64,000 nt of DNA from Casimicrobiaceae bacterium (lineage in GTDB: Bacteria > Pseudomonadota > Gammaproteobacteria > Burkholderiales > Casimicrobiaceae): contig JAPKHK010000004.1 of assembly GCA_026646885.1 (NCBI GenBank), positions 233,410-297,409 of the forward strand, given 5' to 3'. The notes beneath the pieces are model-generated. The model ran no database searches. It had not been told where the DNA came from and worked only from the letters and a program-made list of their open reading frames with translations. This document shows positions 40,861-50,207 of this stretch, one piece after another; position 1 is the stretch's first letter; every line of letters starts with the position of its first letter. Position numbers and translations under genes: made by a program.

Positions 40861-40878
40861 GATTACAGAAATGTAATC
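40861..40878. promoter_or_regulatory. Metal-response operator (cop-box-like palindrome)
   Basis: GATTACAGAAATGTAATC is a perfect 7+4+7 inverted repeat. Binding sites of CopR/CzcR-type regulators have the form ATTACA-N4-TGTAAT. It lies in the divergent region between the regulator (start 40795) and the efflux operon (start 40946). A related site occurs at 48850-48867. Confidence 0.75.
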
Positions 40879-40945
40879 CGCAGGTCAGGTTGTTGTTGGT
40901 AAGACCCCGGCAAGATGGCGGCCAATCCAACAATCTTGAGCAAGG

Positions 40946-42163
40946 ATGGCGATCTTGAGATTCATGAATCTATCGCGGGTTTTCGCAGGAGGGCTTCTTC
41001 TGGCTATCCTGCCCCTCCATGCCTGGGCCGATCCCACCCTACGCGAGGCGCTGGATCGGGCTTGGGAGCGGGCCACGCAAGTCAGAGCAGCCGAAGCCCG
41101 GCGTGGCGAAGCCGAGGCCAGTCAGGCGATCGCCGACGCGTGGTTTCCCGAACCTCCCTCCCTCGGTCTTGCGGAAAAAAACGACCGACTCAACAAGAAC
41201 AACGGGGTTCGCGAGCGCGAAGTTGAGCTGGCCCTGCCGCTTTGGCTTCCCGGACAGCGTGATGCACGCCAGGCGTTCGCGGCCAAGGATGCGGCCGATG
41301 CGGAGGCAGCGGTCGCTGCCGCGCGTCTTGCCATTGCCGGCGACCTGCGGACATCGATCTGGAACGTGGCGTCGGCCAGATCAGAACAGGAGATCGCACG
41401 CGAACGCCTGGCGACAGCGGAGAAGCTCGAAGCCGATATCGCCCGGCGCGAAAAAGCCGGCGATCTGGCGCGTACCGACTTGCTGCTAGCGAAAGAGGAG
41501 ACTCTGGCCGCAAAGAGCGCCATGGCCGAGGCCGGCACACGCGAACGACAGGCATGGGAACGTTATCGGGTGCTGACCGGCCTCGACCGCCTGCCTACCC
41601 CGATTGAGGAGACGATCGCGTCGTCGCAAACGGTCGAACATCCGCGCCTGCGTCTGGCTCAGGCCACCGTGGAGCGTGCGCGTGCCGAGATGCAGGTGGC
41701 ACGCGAGGACAGACGCAACCCGCCCGAACTCTCCTTTGGAGTGGTGCAGTCGCGTGACGCCTTCGACGCGTCCAACGTAAACACCGTACGCGTCGGCATC
41801 CGCATTCCTTTCGCCAGCGAGGCACGCAATGCGCCGAAGATCGCCGTCGCCAACTCGGGATTGATCCGCGCCGAAGCGGAATATCGCCAAGTTGCGGCCG
41901 AGCTGGATTCTGAACAACGCGAGGCGCAGGTGGCACTGGACAACGCTGAGGCGGTTCATCAGGCCGCGCAGGTCCGCGCCGGACTGGCGTCGGAGCGTCT
42001 GGCGTTGCAGGACAAGGCATTTGCGCTGGGCGAACTGGGTCTGGCTGAATTCATGCGCGTGCGCGCTGCCGCCAACGAGGCACGGCTTGACCTACTCCGG
42101 GCAACCAATGCCCTAGCCGCTGCCCGTGCTCGAATTAATCAAGCGAGAGGAATCCTGCCGTGA
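40946..42163 (+). CDS. czcC: Outer-membrane efflux protein, CzcC/TolC family
   Basis: A 405-residue outer-membrane channel of a tripartite metal exporter. It has an N-terminal signal peptide (to about residue 27, LHAWA-DP) and two related helical OEP repeats rich in Ala/Arg/Glu. First gene of the operon. ATG 40946 or 40964 could be the start; neither has a strong ribosome site. Its TGA overlaps the next GTG. Confidence 0.88.
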   Translation: MAILRFMNLSRVFAGGLLLAILPLHAWADPTLREALDRAWERATQVRAAEARRGEAEASQAIADAWFPEPPSLGLAEKNDRLNKNNGVREREVELALPLWLPGQRDARQAFAAKDAADAEAAVAAARLAIAGDLRTSIWNVASARSEQEIARERLATAEKLEADIARREKAGDLARTDLLLAKEETLAAKSAMAEAGTRERQAWERYRVLTGLDRLPTPIEETIASSQTVEHPRLRLAQATVERARAEMQVAREDRRNPPELSFGVVQSRDAFDASNVNTVRVGIRIPFASEARNAPKIAVANSGLIRAEAEYRQVAAELDSEQREAQVALDNAEAVHQAAQVRAGLASERLALQDKAFALGELGLAEFMRVRAAANEARLDLLRATNALAAARARINQARGILP

Positions 42164-42738
42164 GTGTTCATATCAAGCGAATTGTCGTCCTGAGTTTTCT
42201 AGTTCTGGGGGCGCTGGGCAGTACCGGCGCCAGTGCGCACGGCGGCGAGGACCACGGCGATGAAGCCAAAGCGCCGGCACCGACCGTTGCTATTGCTCCT
42301 CGTGCCATCGCGCAAAGTGAGGATTTAGAACTGGTCGCCGTAGTGGAGGAGGCAAAGCCGGAAGGCAGACGACTGAGCCTGTTCCTCGACCGTTTCGCCA
42401 CCAACGAACCGATCGTCGGGGCCAAGCTCGAAGTCGACGGGGGCGGACAGAACGTAGTCGCCAAGGAAATCCGTCCCGGTGTCTATGTGGCACCGTTTGG
42501 TGCGCTGGTCAATGCCGCAGCCGGAACCAAGCTGCCGCTGACGATTGCCATCGAAGCCGGCGACAGCGCCGACTTGCTGACGACGACGCTGGAAATCTCC
42601 GCGCCGCCGGGCGGCGCCACCGCTCATGTTCATCGCTGGGCCGAAATCGTCACCTGGCTTGCTGGCGGGGTCCTTGGGCTGGTAGCCATCGCGCTGCTGA
42701 TCGTTCGTCGCCGTCGTCAGACAAAGGGAGTGAAGTAA
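42160..42738 (+). CDS. Membrane-anchored periplasmic accessory protein of the metal efflux operon
   Basis: A 192-residue protein with a signal peptide, a His/Glu-rich mature N-terminus (AHGGEDHGDE), a beta-rich middle domain and a C-terminal transmembrane span (about 165-187) ending in a basic tail. The same HGGEDHG motif begins the mature CzcB protein that follows. The GTG start overlaps the czcC stop as GTGA with AGGA upstream, and the stop overlaps the czcB ATG (TAATG), so translation is coupled. A metal-delivery or adaptor role is inferred; I do not recognise a named family. Confidence 0.72.
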   Translation: MSVHIKRIVVLSFLVLGALGSTGASAHGGEDHGDEAKAPAPTVAIAPRAIAQSEDLELVAVVEEAKPEGRRLSLFLDRFATNEPIVGAKLEVDGGGQNVVAKEIRPGVYVAPFGALVNAAAGTKLPLTIAIEAGDSADLLTTTLEISAPPGGATAHVHRWAEIVTWLAGGVLGLVAIALLIVRRRRQTKGVK

Positions 42739-43880
42739 TGGTTTCGAATGGAAAGCGTTTGTTCGTTGTCCTGCTGGGAATGGCCGCAGCCAACGTTTAT
42801 GCCCATGGTGGCGAGGATCATGGCAATGAGACTGCGAAGGCGCCTGCACCTGTAGCCGCCGGTGCCGCAGCGCCCCTCGCCCAGGAAGGGCCGCAACGGC
42901 TGGCCGACGGCAGTCTGTTCGTGCCCAAGTCCGTGCAACGACGCCTCGGCATCCGTACCGTCCAGGTGCGTACGGGTGAGCTGGCGGCCGGCATCGAGCT
43001 CAACGGCACCGTCATTGCCGATCCGGAAACCAGTGGTCGCGTGCAAGCGCCCTTTGCCGGCAGCGTCCAGCCCGGTCCCAAGGGCATGCCGGTCGGGGGC
43101 AGGAAGGTCGTCAAGGGCGAAGTGCTGGCCTATCTGAAGCCGGTGGCCAGCGCCATCGAGCAAGGCAACCAGAAGGCGCAACTAGCCGAACTGGAAGCAC
43201 AGCTGGCGATCGCCGACCAGCGGGTGAAACGCTACGAGCAGCTCGAAGGCGCCGTGCCCCAAAAGGAAATCGAAGCGGCACGGATCGAGCGCGCCGCGCT
43301 CCAGCATCGGCGCGCCTTTGTCGCCGCCAGCGTGGATAGCGCGGAACCGCTGCGCGCGCCGGCAACCGGCGTGATCAGCGCCTCGCACCATCTGGTGGCC
43401 GGGCAGATCGTCGATGCCCGCGAGACCCTCTTCGAGATCGTCGATCCGGCGCGCCTTGCCGTCGAGGCGCTGGCCTACGATCCGGGAATCGTGGGCACCC
43501 TCAAGTCGGCCAGCGCTCTGGCCGGAAAAACCGCGCTGGAACTGAATTTCGTCGGCGGCGGGCGGCAGCTGCGCGAGCAGGCTCTGCCCCTGCTGTTTCG
43601 CATCGTCAAGCCGGATGCCTCCATCGCTGTGGGACAGCCGGTCAAGGTCGTGGTGCGTACCGCGCAGGGAATAAAGGGCGAGGCCGTACCGCTCCAGGCC
43701 ATGGCAAAAGTCGGCGCTGGCGAGACGGCAGTCTGGGTGCATGCGGCACCGGAGCGCTTCATGGCAAAAAAAGTGCGCACCCAGCCGCTGGATGCCGCGA
43801 ACGTGGCCGTGATCGACGGGTTGCATGACGGCGACCGCGTGGTCACCGAAGGCGCTGGTCTGCTGTCCCAGGTGCGCTGA
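42738..43880 (+). CDS. czcB: Efflux RND membrane-fusion protein, CzcB-like
   Basis: A 380-residue periplasmic adaptor joining the RND pump to the outer-membrane channel. It has a signal peptide, the metal-binding-like start AHGGEDHGNE, a lipoyl/biotinyl hairpin around 'GRVQAPFAGSV', a coiled-coil hairpin (about 140-190) and the closing half 'LRAPATGVISASHHLVAGQIV', then a beta-barrel domain. It ends 2 bp before czcA. Confidence 0.92.
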   Translation: MVSNGKRLFVVLLGMAAANVYAHGGEDHGNETAKAPAPVAAGAAAPLAQEGPQRLADGSLFVPKSVQRRLGIRTVQVRTGELAAGIELNGTVIADPETSGRVQAPFAGSVQPGPKGMPVGGRKVVKGEVLAYLKPVASAIEQGNQKAQLAELEAQLAIADQRVKRYEQLEGAVPQKEIEAARIERAALQHRRAFVAASVDSAEPLRAPATGVISASHHLVAGQIVDARETLFEIVDPARLAVEALAYDPGIVGTLKSASALAGKTALELNFVGGGRQLREQALPLLFRIVKPDASIAVGQPVKVVVRTAQGIKGEAVPLQAMAKVGAGETAVWVHAAPERFMAKKVRTQPLDAANVAVIDGLHDGDRVVTEGAGLLSQVR

Positions 43881-43882
43881 CC

Positions 43883-46800
43883 ATGTTCGATTTCATCATT
43901 CACACCAGCCTCAAACAGCGGCTGCTGGTGCTGGGCGCCGCGCTGCTGCTGATGATCTACGGCGCGATCACGCTGCGCCAGATGCCGGTCGATGTCTTTC
44001 CCGACCTGAACAAGCCGACGGTGACCCTGATGACCGAAGCTGGCGGCATGGCGCCGGAAGAGGTCGAACAGCTCGTGACCTTCCCGATCGAGTCGGGAAT
44101 GAACGGCATGCCGGGGGTCACCCGTGTGCGTTCGGTTTCCGGTATCGGCTTGTCGATTGTTTATGTCGAGTTCGAGTGGGGTTCCGACATCTACCGCAAC
44201 CGCCAGCAGATCGCCGAACGACTCAACCTGGTGCGCGAGCAATTGCCTCCAGGCATCGTGCCGCAAATGGGGCCGATCTCGTCGATCATGGGCGAAATCC
44301 TGTTGATCGCCCTGCCTATCGACACTGCCGCCGGCCCGGACAAGGCCAGTCCGATGGCGGTGCGCGAGTATGCCGACTGGGTGATGCGGCCGCGGCTGTT
44401 GACGATCCCGGGTGTCGCCCAGGTGATTCCGATCGGCGGCGAGGTGCGCCAGTATCGCGTCGAGCCGAAGCCGGCCCAGTTGCAGGCGCTCGGCGTCGAA
44501 CGCGAAAAACTCGACGCGGCGCTGCGCGACTTCGGCGCCAACACCAGCGGCGGCTTTCTCGAGGCGCAGGGACGCGAATTCCTCATCCGTGCCATCGGTC
44601 GCACCAGCCGCATCGAGGACCTGCAAAACTTGGTCGTGGCCGTCAAGAACGGTCAGCCGGTGCTGCTCAAGCAGCTGGCCGATGTCCGCCTGGCGCCCGC
44701 CATCAAGCGCGGCGACGGTAGCTACCAGGGCAAGCCGGCCGTGATCCTGTCGGTGCAGAAGCAACCGTCTGCCGACAGCGTGACGCTGACCCGCGAGGTC
44801 GAGAAGGCGGTGGATGATCTGGCGAAGAGCCGGCCGCCGGGCGTGGCCGCGCCGGCCTTCCTGTTCAAGCAGGCCGATTTCATTGAGCATTCGGTGACCA
44901 ACGTCGAGGAGGCCTTGCGCGACGGCGCGCTGATGGTCGCTGTGATTCTCTTCCTGTTTCTGCTCAACGTGCGGACCACGGTGATTTCGCTGATGGCGAT
45001 TCCCGTCTCCCTGCTGGTGACGGCCCTAGTGTTCCGTTACTTCGGCCTGTCGATCAACACGATGACGCTGGGCGGCCTGGCGATCGCCATCGGCGAACTG
45101 GTCGACGATGCGGTGGTTGGCGTCGAGAACGTGTTGCGCCGCCTCAAGATCAATCGAGCCGAATCTTCGCCACGGCCGGTAATAGAGGTGATCGCAGCGG
45201 CGACGCTGGAAGTGCGCTCCGCGATCGTCTATGCGACGGTGATCATCGTCCTGGTGTTCGTGCCGCTGTTCGTGCTGCCCGGCATCGAGGGCCGGCTGTT
45301 CACGCCGCTGGGCGTTGCCTACATCGTGTCGATCCTCGCCAGCATGATCGTCTCGGTGACGCTGACTCCAGTGATGGCCTATTACCTGCTGCCCCGGATG
45401 AAGCAGCTGCACGCAGGCGACAGCCCGCTGGTGATCTGGCTCAAGCGCCAGGACGCGCGTCTGCTGCACTGGTCGTTCGCCCATGCGCGCACCCTGCTGG
45501 CCGTCGCGCTGGTCGCGGTCGTGCTGGTCGGCGCCAGCGTGCCGTTCTTCCCGCGTTCCTTTCTGCCGCCGTTCAACGAAGGCACGCTCACAGTGAACGT
45601 GATGCTCAATCCCGGCACCTCGCTGGCCGAGTCGAACCGCATCGGCACCCTGGCCGAGGAACTCGTCCAGCAAGTGCCCGAGGTGACCCAGGTCGGTCGG
45701 CGCACCGGCCGCGCCGAACTGGACGAGCACGCCGAAGGCGTCCATTCCACCGAGATGGAAGTCGATCTCAAGACGTCGGAGCGCAGCCGTGACGCCGTCA
45801 TCGCCGACATCCGCAGCCGCCTTGCAACCCTGCCGGCCGTTTCCAGCGTCGGCCAGCCGATTTCGCACCGTCTCGACCATCTGCTCTCCGGCGTGCGCGC
45901 GCAGATCGCGCTGAAGATCTACGGCGATGACCTGGACACCCTGCGCGGTCTGGCGGGTGGCTTGCGGGAACGGCTGGCGAAGATTCCTGGCATCACCGAT
46001 CTGCAAATCGAGAAGCAGGTGCTGATCCCGCAGGTCAAGATCCATCTCGACTATGCCGAGGCCGCACGTTACGGCGTCGCGCCGGGCAATCTGCTGCGTA
46101 GCCTCGAACAGATGATTGAGGGCGAACGCATCACGCAGGTCGTCGAGGGCAACCGCCGCTTCGACCTCTTGGTACGCCTGCCGGAGGATGCCCGCGGGCC
46201 GCAGGCACTTGCTAGCCTGTTGATCGAGACGCCCACCGGCTTCGTGCCGCTGTCGAAAATCGCCCGCGTCGAGGAAAGCGACGGTCCTAACCAGGTCAGC
46301 CGCGAAAACTCGCGCCGGCGTATCGTGCTTTCCGCCAATACCAACGGTCGGGACATGTCGCAGGTGATCGCCGACATCCGCACCGAACTGGCATCCAACC
46401 CACTGCCGGAAGGCTACTTCACGGCGCTCGAGGGCCAGTTCCAGGCGCAGGAGCAAGCCGCACGGTTGATCACCCTGCTGGCGCTGATCTCGCTGACGAT
46501 GATCTTCATGGTGCTCTACAGCCGCTACCGCTCGGCGACGCTGACCTTCATCATCATGGGCAACATACCCCTGGCCCTGGTGGGCAGCGTGATCGCCTTG
46601 TGGATTTCCGGCCAGCCGCTGTCGGTCGCCGCGCTGGTGGGCTTCATTACCTTGACCGGCATCGCCACGCGCAACGGCATCCTCAAGATCAGCCACTACA
46701 TCAACCTGTGCGCCTTCGAGAATGAAACCTTCGGCCAGCACATGATCGTGCGCGGCTCGCTCGAGCGCCTGACGCCGGTGTTGATGACCGCGCTGGTCGC

Positions 46801-46999
46801 GGCCTTCGCGCTGCTGCCGCTGCTGCTCTCGGCCGATGCCCCGGGCAAGGAGGTGCTGCATCCGGTCGCCGTCGTCATCTTCGGCGGCCTGGTGAGTTCC
46901 ACCCTGCTCGACACCGTGCTGACGCCGCTGATGTTCTGGCTCTGGGGCGAGAAGCCGCTCAAACGACTGCTGGCCGAGCATGGACAGGATAGCTTCTGA
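43883..46999 (+). CDS. czcA: Heavy-metal efflux RND pump, CzcA/CusA family
   Basis: A 1038-residue proton-driven inner-membrane pump of the HME-RND class, full length, with 12 expected spans and two large periplasmic loops. The TM4 motif reads GGLAIAIGELVDDAVVGVEN (about residues 398-417), with the DD pair in the proton relay. This is neither the classical Zn/Co/Cd CzcA motif nor the Cu/Ag CusA motif, so the ion is uncertain. The copper genes downstream make Cu/Ag plausible. It closes the four-gene efflux operon. Confidence 0.92.
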   Translation: MFDFIIHTSLKQRLLVLGAALLLMIYGAITLRQMPVDVFPDLNKPTVTLMTEAGGMAPEEVEQLVTFPIESGMNGMPGVTRVRSVSGIGLSIVYVEFEWGSDIYRNRQQIAERLNLVREQLPPGIVPQMGPISSIMGEILLIALPIDTAAGPDKASPMAVREYADWVMRPRLLTIPGVAQVIPIGGEVRQYRVEPKPAQLQALGVEREKLDAALRDFGANTSGGFLEAQGREFLIRAIGRTSRIEDLQNLVVAVKNGQPVLLKQLADVRLAPAIKRGDGSYQGKPAVILSVQKQPSADSVTLTREVEKAVDDLAKSRPPGVAAPAFLFKQADFIEHSVTNVEEALRDGALMVAVILFLFLLNVRTTVISLMAIPVSLLVTALVFRYFGLSINTMTLGGLAIAIGELVDDAVVGVENVLRRLKINRAESSPRPVIEVIAAATLEVRSAIVYATVIIVLVFVPLFVLPGIEGRLFTPLGVAYIVSILASMIVSVTLTPVMAYYLLPRMKQLHAGDSPLVIWLKRQDARLLHWSFAHARTLLAVALVAVVLVGASVPFFPRSFLPPFNEGTLTVNVMLNPGTSLAESNRIGTLAEELVQQVPEVTQVGRRTGRAELDEHAEGVHSTEMEVDLKTSERSRDAVIADIRSRLATLPAVSSVGQPISHRLDHLLSGVRAQIALKIYGDDLDTLRGLAGGLRERLAKIPGITDLQIEKQVLIPQVKIHLDYAEAARYGVAPGNLLRSLEQMIEGERITQVVEGNRRFDLLVRLPEDARGPQALASLLIETPTGFVPLSKIARVEESDGPNQVSRENSRRRIVLSANTNGRDMSQVIADIRTELASNPLPEGYFTALEGQFQAQEQAARLITLLALISLTMIFMVLYSRYRSATLTFIIMGNIPLALVGSVIALWISGQPLSVAALVGFITLTGIATRNGILKISHYINLCAFENETFGQHMIVRGSLERLTPVLMTALVAAFALLPLLLSADAPGKEVLHPVAVVIFGGLVSSTLLDTVLTPLMFWLWGEKPLKRLLAEHGQDSF

Positions 47000-47035
47000 C
47001 CCGACACATTTCCCAACGACCCAAGGAGAACCAAG

Positions 47036-47509
47036 ATGTTTCGCAAGACCCTGATCACTGCTGCCGCTGCTGCCAGCCTGTTCGCCCTTTCCACCGGGGC
47101 TGCCCTGGCGCATTCCGACGAATATCTGGACACGCAGGCCGCGCCCAACGGCGGTCAACTGCGCATGGCGGGCATCTACCACTTCGAACTGGTGGTGGCC
47201 AAGGACGGCAAAGAGGCGAAGGACAACCCCGTGGTTGTCTATGTCACCGACCACGCCGGGACCAAGGTGCCGACGGCGGGCGCCAAGGGGACGGTGACCA
47301 TTCTGTCCGGCAAGGCCAAGGCCACGGTCAACCTGGCTCCGGATGGCGACAACCGGCTCAAGGGTTCGGGTACATATGCCTCGACGCCCGACATGAAGGC
47401 GGTGGTGTCGATCACGCTGGCCGGGAAAGCCGCCGAGCAGGCGCGCTTCACGCCCTTGGCGAAAGCTGCTGCCATGGCGCAGGATGGTCACAGCGGACAC
47501 GCGCACTAA
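47036..47509 (+). CDS. Small periplasmic protein of the metal cluster
   Basis: A 157-residue exported protein with signal peptide (cleavage near ALA-HSDEY), a compact beta-rich body and a His-rich end (DGHSGHAH). AAGGAG precedes the ATG, 36 bp after czcA, so it probably belongs to the efflux operon. The His-rich tail suggests metal binding. No named family recognised. Confidence 0.75.
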   Translation: MFRKTLITAAAAASLFALSTGAALAHSDEYLDTQAAPNGGQLRMAGIYHFELVVAKDGKEAKDNPVVVYVTDHAGTKVPTAGAKGTVTILSGKAKATVNLAPDGDNRLKGSGTYASTPDMKAVVSITLAGKAAEQARFTPLAKAAAMAQDGHSGHAH

Positions 47510-47563
47510 CTTCAGGACATCGCCCGCCACTGTTCCCGAGGAACGGGCGATGCCCTTCTCCTC

Positions 47564-48865
47564 ATGAATGCTCCGCAAGGCCTTCGCCATATCCACCACG
47601 ATCTTGTAGTAAGAATCGCGGCAGCAGCGCTATTTCTCGGCCTGTTAGCCGGCGGTGGCGCCTACCTGATCGAGTCGCGGCGAGTCGAAGCGTCTGCCAG
47701 GGCGATGGTGGAAACGGCGGTCCGTCATTTCCAGGCACCGGTGATGCAAATGCTCGACCGCGGGTTGCGCAACGACGACCACCGTGAAGTCGAGGAACTG
47801 TTCCGCTGGAGCAATCTGGTGGGGCTGCGGGTACATGACGCGAACGGGGAAACAATCTATGAGGCCTGGGGCACTCTTCCCGAATCGACGCGGGCGCAAT
47901 TGCGGACACTGCCGGCAACGCCACTTGCCGTCGCAACCGATTGGCACGAGTGGCTGACCATCGGCACGGACAAGCTGATCCGCCAGAAGGTCCGGCTGCT
48001 CGATCGTCACAGCCGGCAAACAGATTATCTGGAGGGGTTTTACCGTATCGAGGCGGCCACCCTCGATGAATGGCGCAAGCGGATCGTCGGCACCGTGACG
48101 ATGGCAATTTTGACGGTGCTGGCGACGGCCGCCGTGCTCTATCCGGTACTGCGCGGCTTGCTGCGACACGCCACCGACCTGTCGTCCCGGCTCATGACAT
48201 CCAATCTGTCACTGCTGACATCTCTCGGCAGTGCAGTCGCCAAGCGCGATTCGGATACGGATGCACACAACTACCGCGTTGCCCTGTGCGCGATCGCCCT
48301 GGCCGAGGCCATGGGATTGCCCGATGATGAAATCGCCCATCTGATCGTCGGTGCCTTTCTTCACGATGTCGGCAAGATCGGCATACCCGATGCCATTCTG
48401 CTCAAGCCCGGCCGCTTGACTGCGGATGAGTTCGAGATCATGAAGACCCATACGCTGCACGGCCTGGACATCGTCGCCGGCAACTCGTGGATGGAAAGGG
48501 CGGCTGACGTGATCCGGCACCATCACGAAAAGTTTGACGGTTCGGGCTATCCAGACGGTCTGGCGGGGGAAGCGATTCCACGGATTGCGCGTCTCTTTGC
48601 CGTCGTCGACGTATTCGACGCACTGGTGTCGGCACGTCCCTACAAGGCGCCGATGCCCCCCGAGACGGCTCTGGCCATTCTCGAACGCGATGCAGGCAAA
48701 CACTTCGATCCCGCGATGGTCAGGATATTCAAGACGATTGCCCGCCGTCTGCATGGGGAACTGTCCGCAACATATGAGGCCGACCTTCACCGCAGGCTCC
48801 AAGCGGCGATCGATGAATATTTCTTTGCCTCCTCGCCACAGCCAGCAAACATGACAGCAATGTAA
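47564..48865 (+). CDS. HD-GYP domain signalling protein, membrane-anchored
   Basis: A 433-residue protein with TM spans near residues 17-37 and 175-197 enclosing a periplasmic sensor segment, then an HD-GYP domain: HDVGKIGIPD (H267/D268), HHHEKFDGSGYPDGL with the GYP triad, and VVDVFDALVSARPYK. HD-GYP proteins hydrolyse cyclic di-GMP. Placement within a metal-resistance block suggests coupling of metal sensing to c-di-GMP; this is inference. No obvious ribosome site is seen before ATG 47564. The stop codon lies within the second cop-box-like site. Confidence 0.88.
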   Translation: MNAPQGLRHIHHDLVVRIAAAALFLGLLAGGGAYLIESRRVEASARAMVETAVRHFQAPVMQMLDRGLRNDDHREVEELFRWSNLVGLRVHDANGETIYEAWGTLPESTRAQLRTLPATPLAVATDWHEWLTIGTDKLIRQKVRLLDRHSRQTDYLEGFYRIEAATLDEWRKRIVGTVTMAILTVLATAAVLYPVLRGLLRHATDLSSRLMTSNLSLLTSLGSAVAKRDSDTDAHNYRVALCAIALAEAMGLPDDEIAHLIVGAFLHDVGKIGIPDAILLKPGRLTADEFEIMKTHTLHGLDIVAGNSWMERAADVIRHHHEKFDGSGYPDGLAGEAIPRIARLFAVVDVFDALVSARPYKAPMPPETALAILERDAGKHFDPAMVRIFKTIARRLHGELSATYEADLHRRLQAAIDEYFFASSPQPANMTAM

Positions 48866-48867
48866 TC
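48850..48867. promoter_or_regulatory. Second cop-box-like operator
   Basis: CATGACAGCAATGTAATC matches the 40861 site at 15 of 18 positions. Similarity continues downstream (shared GGTCAGG, then GTTGGT at the same spacing). It overlaps the HD-GYP stop codon and lies 68 bp before the DUF411 gene, so a second regulated promoter probably starts here. Confidence 0.62.
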
Positions 48868-48934
48868 TCGCGGTCAGGCTGGCGTTGGTGTTCGCGGTTC
48901 ATACTGGATTCATCGAATCAGAAAGGAGTCCCGC

Positions 48935-49372
48935 ATGAAACCAGCAATCCGCGCCGCCGTCCTGTTTGCACTGCTCACGCCAGCCGCCTGGGCCGCAGCC
49001 GCCCTGCCGACCGTCGAGGTATACAAAAGCCCGACCTGCGGCTGCTGTGGCAAATGGGTCGAGCACATGAAGGCGAACGGCTTCAAGGTCGTCACCCACG
49101 AAATGAACGATGTCACGCCGCACAAGCAGCGGCTGGGCGTGCCGGTCGGCATGGGTTCCTGCCACACCGCCGAGGTCGGCGGCTATCTGGTCGAAGGCCA
49201 CGTTCCGGCGGATGACGTCAAGCGCCTGCTGGCAGAAAAGCCGAAGGCGAAGGGCCTCGTCTCGCCCGGTATGCCGCAAAGCGCGCCCGGCATGGACATG
49301 CCCGGCAAGCAGCCCTACGAAATCTTCCTCGTGCGTCAGGACGGCAGTACGTCGTCCTTCGCCCGTCATTGA
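48935..49372 (+). CDS. DUF411 periplasmic metal-binding protein
   Basis: A 145-residue exported protein with signal peptide and the DUF411 hallmark SPTCGCCGKW, followed by GVPVGMGSCHTAEVGGYLVEGHVPADD. A Met-rich linker (SPGMPQSAPGMDMPGKQP) precedes the end. DUF411 proteins commonly accompany copper/silver resistance genes. AGAAAGGAG precedes ATG. Probably leads a transcript driven from the 48850 operator. Confidence 0.88.
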   Translation: MKPAIRAAVLFALLTPAAWAAAALPTVEVYKSPTCGCCGKWVEHMKANGFKVVTHEMNDVTPHKQRLGVPVGMGSCHTAEVGGYLVEGHVPADDVKRLLAEKPKAKGLVSPGMPQSAPGMDMPGKQPYEIFLVRQDGSTSSFARH

Positions 49373-49395
49373 AACTTCAGCAAAGGAGTAATGCC

Positions 49396-49881
49396 ATGAA
49401 ATCGATCACACTTTCCGCTATCGCTGCTTCCATCGTTCTGGCCATGCCGGCCTTTGCCGACGACGCCCATCATCCGGCTCAACCCGGCGCGGCAGTAACT
49501 ACTCAGGCACAGCCGGATGGCAAGACCGTGCAGAAGATGCAGGACAACCTGGGCCGAATGCGCACCCAACTCGAACGGTTGTCCAAGACGAAGACGGCCG
49601 AGGAACGCCAGAAGATCATGGACGAGCACATGCAGACCATGCAGGAGAACATGGGCATGGCTCGGGGCATGCAATCGGACATGATGGGTTGTCCGATGAT
49701 GCAGGGGGGCATGGGCATGATGGGTGGCGGCATGGGGATGATGGGGCAAGGCAAGATCGCCCCGGACGACATGATGTCCAAGCGCATGGAGATGATGGAG
49801 AAGCGTATGGACATGATGCAGATGATGATGCAGGGCCGCATGGGCATGCCGCCTGGCGAGCCTCCGAAACCAGCCAATTAA
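49396..49881 (+). CDS. Methionine-rich periplasmic protein
   Basis: A 161-residue exported protein with signal peptide (cut near AFA-DDAHH), an amphipathic helix (about 40-85) and a very Met/Gly-rich second half (repeated GMGMMGGG and MEMMEKRMDMMQMMM). Clusters of Met suit Cu(I) or Ag(I) binding. The layout recalls Spy/CpxP-like or PcoE-like proteins. AAAGGAG precedes ATG 49396; a start at 49369 would overlap the DUF411 gene. Confidence 0.82.
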   Translation: MKSITLSAIAASIVLAMPAFADDAHHPAQPGAAVTTQAQPDGKTVQKMQDNLGRMRTQLERLSKTKTAEERQKIMDEHMQTMQENMGMARGMQSDMMGCPMMQGGMGMMGGGMGMMGQGKIAPDDMMSKRMEMMEKRMDMMQMMMQGRMGMPPGEPPKPAN

Positions 49882-49903
49882 GCGCGTTCATCGAGACATT
49901 GCC

Positions 49904-50137
49904 ATGTGGGGCTACGATCACGGAGGCATGATGGGCATCGGCATGATTCTGCTCTGGTTGATACCGATCGCCTTGCTGGTCTGGCTGTTCGCCAAAGCGG
50001 CGTCCGGTCGTAGCGACAAGGGCGAAACGCGGCAATCCCCGCGTGAGATTCTGGATGCGCGTTATGCGCGCGGCGAGATCGGGCGCGACGAGTATCAGGA
50101 GCGTCGCGCTGACCTCGAAGGACACAGCAAAGAATGA
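49904..50137 (+). CDS. SHOCT-domain small membrane protein
   Basis: A 77-residue protein with one transmembrane span (about 9-30) and a C-terminal SHOCT motif (ILDARYARGEIGRDEYQERRADL). SHOCT proteins are frequent small partners in metal-resistance clusters with unknown role. The N-terminus YDHGGMMG has potential metal ligands. Confidence 0.82.
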   Translation: MWGYDHGGMMGIGMILLWLIPIALLVWLFAKAASGRSDKGETRQSPREILDARYARGEIGRDEYQERRADLEGHSKE

Positions 50138-50207
50138 ACCGCGCATAGACATACCCAACAAGGAGAGAGCAATGAGCACACGCTACGGTTTCGGAAAAGA
50201 GGTTGCG

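Noticed and set aside
43475..44890. 471-codon minus-strand frame over czcB-czcA
   Set aside because: Shadow of two overlapping efflux genes; no family motifs.
45026..47599. 857-codon open frame on the minus strand across czcA
   Set aside because: It mirrors a clear RND pump gene on the plus strand; long antisense frames are common at this GC content, and it has no recognisable domain or ribosome site.
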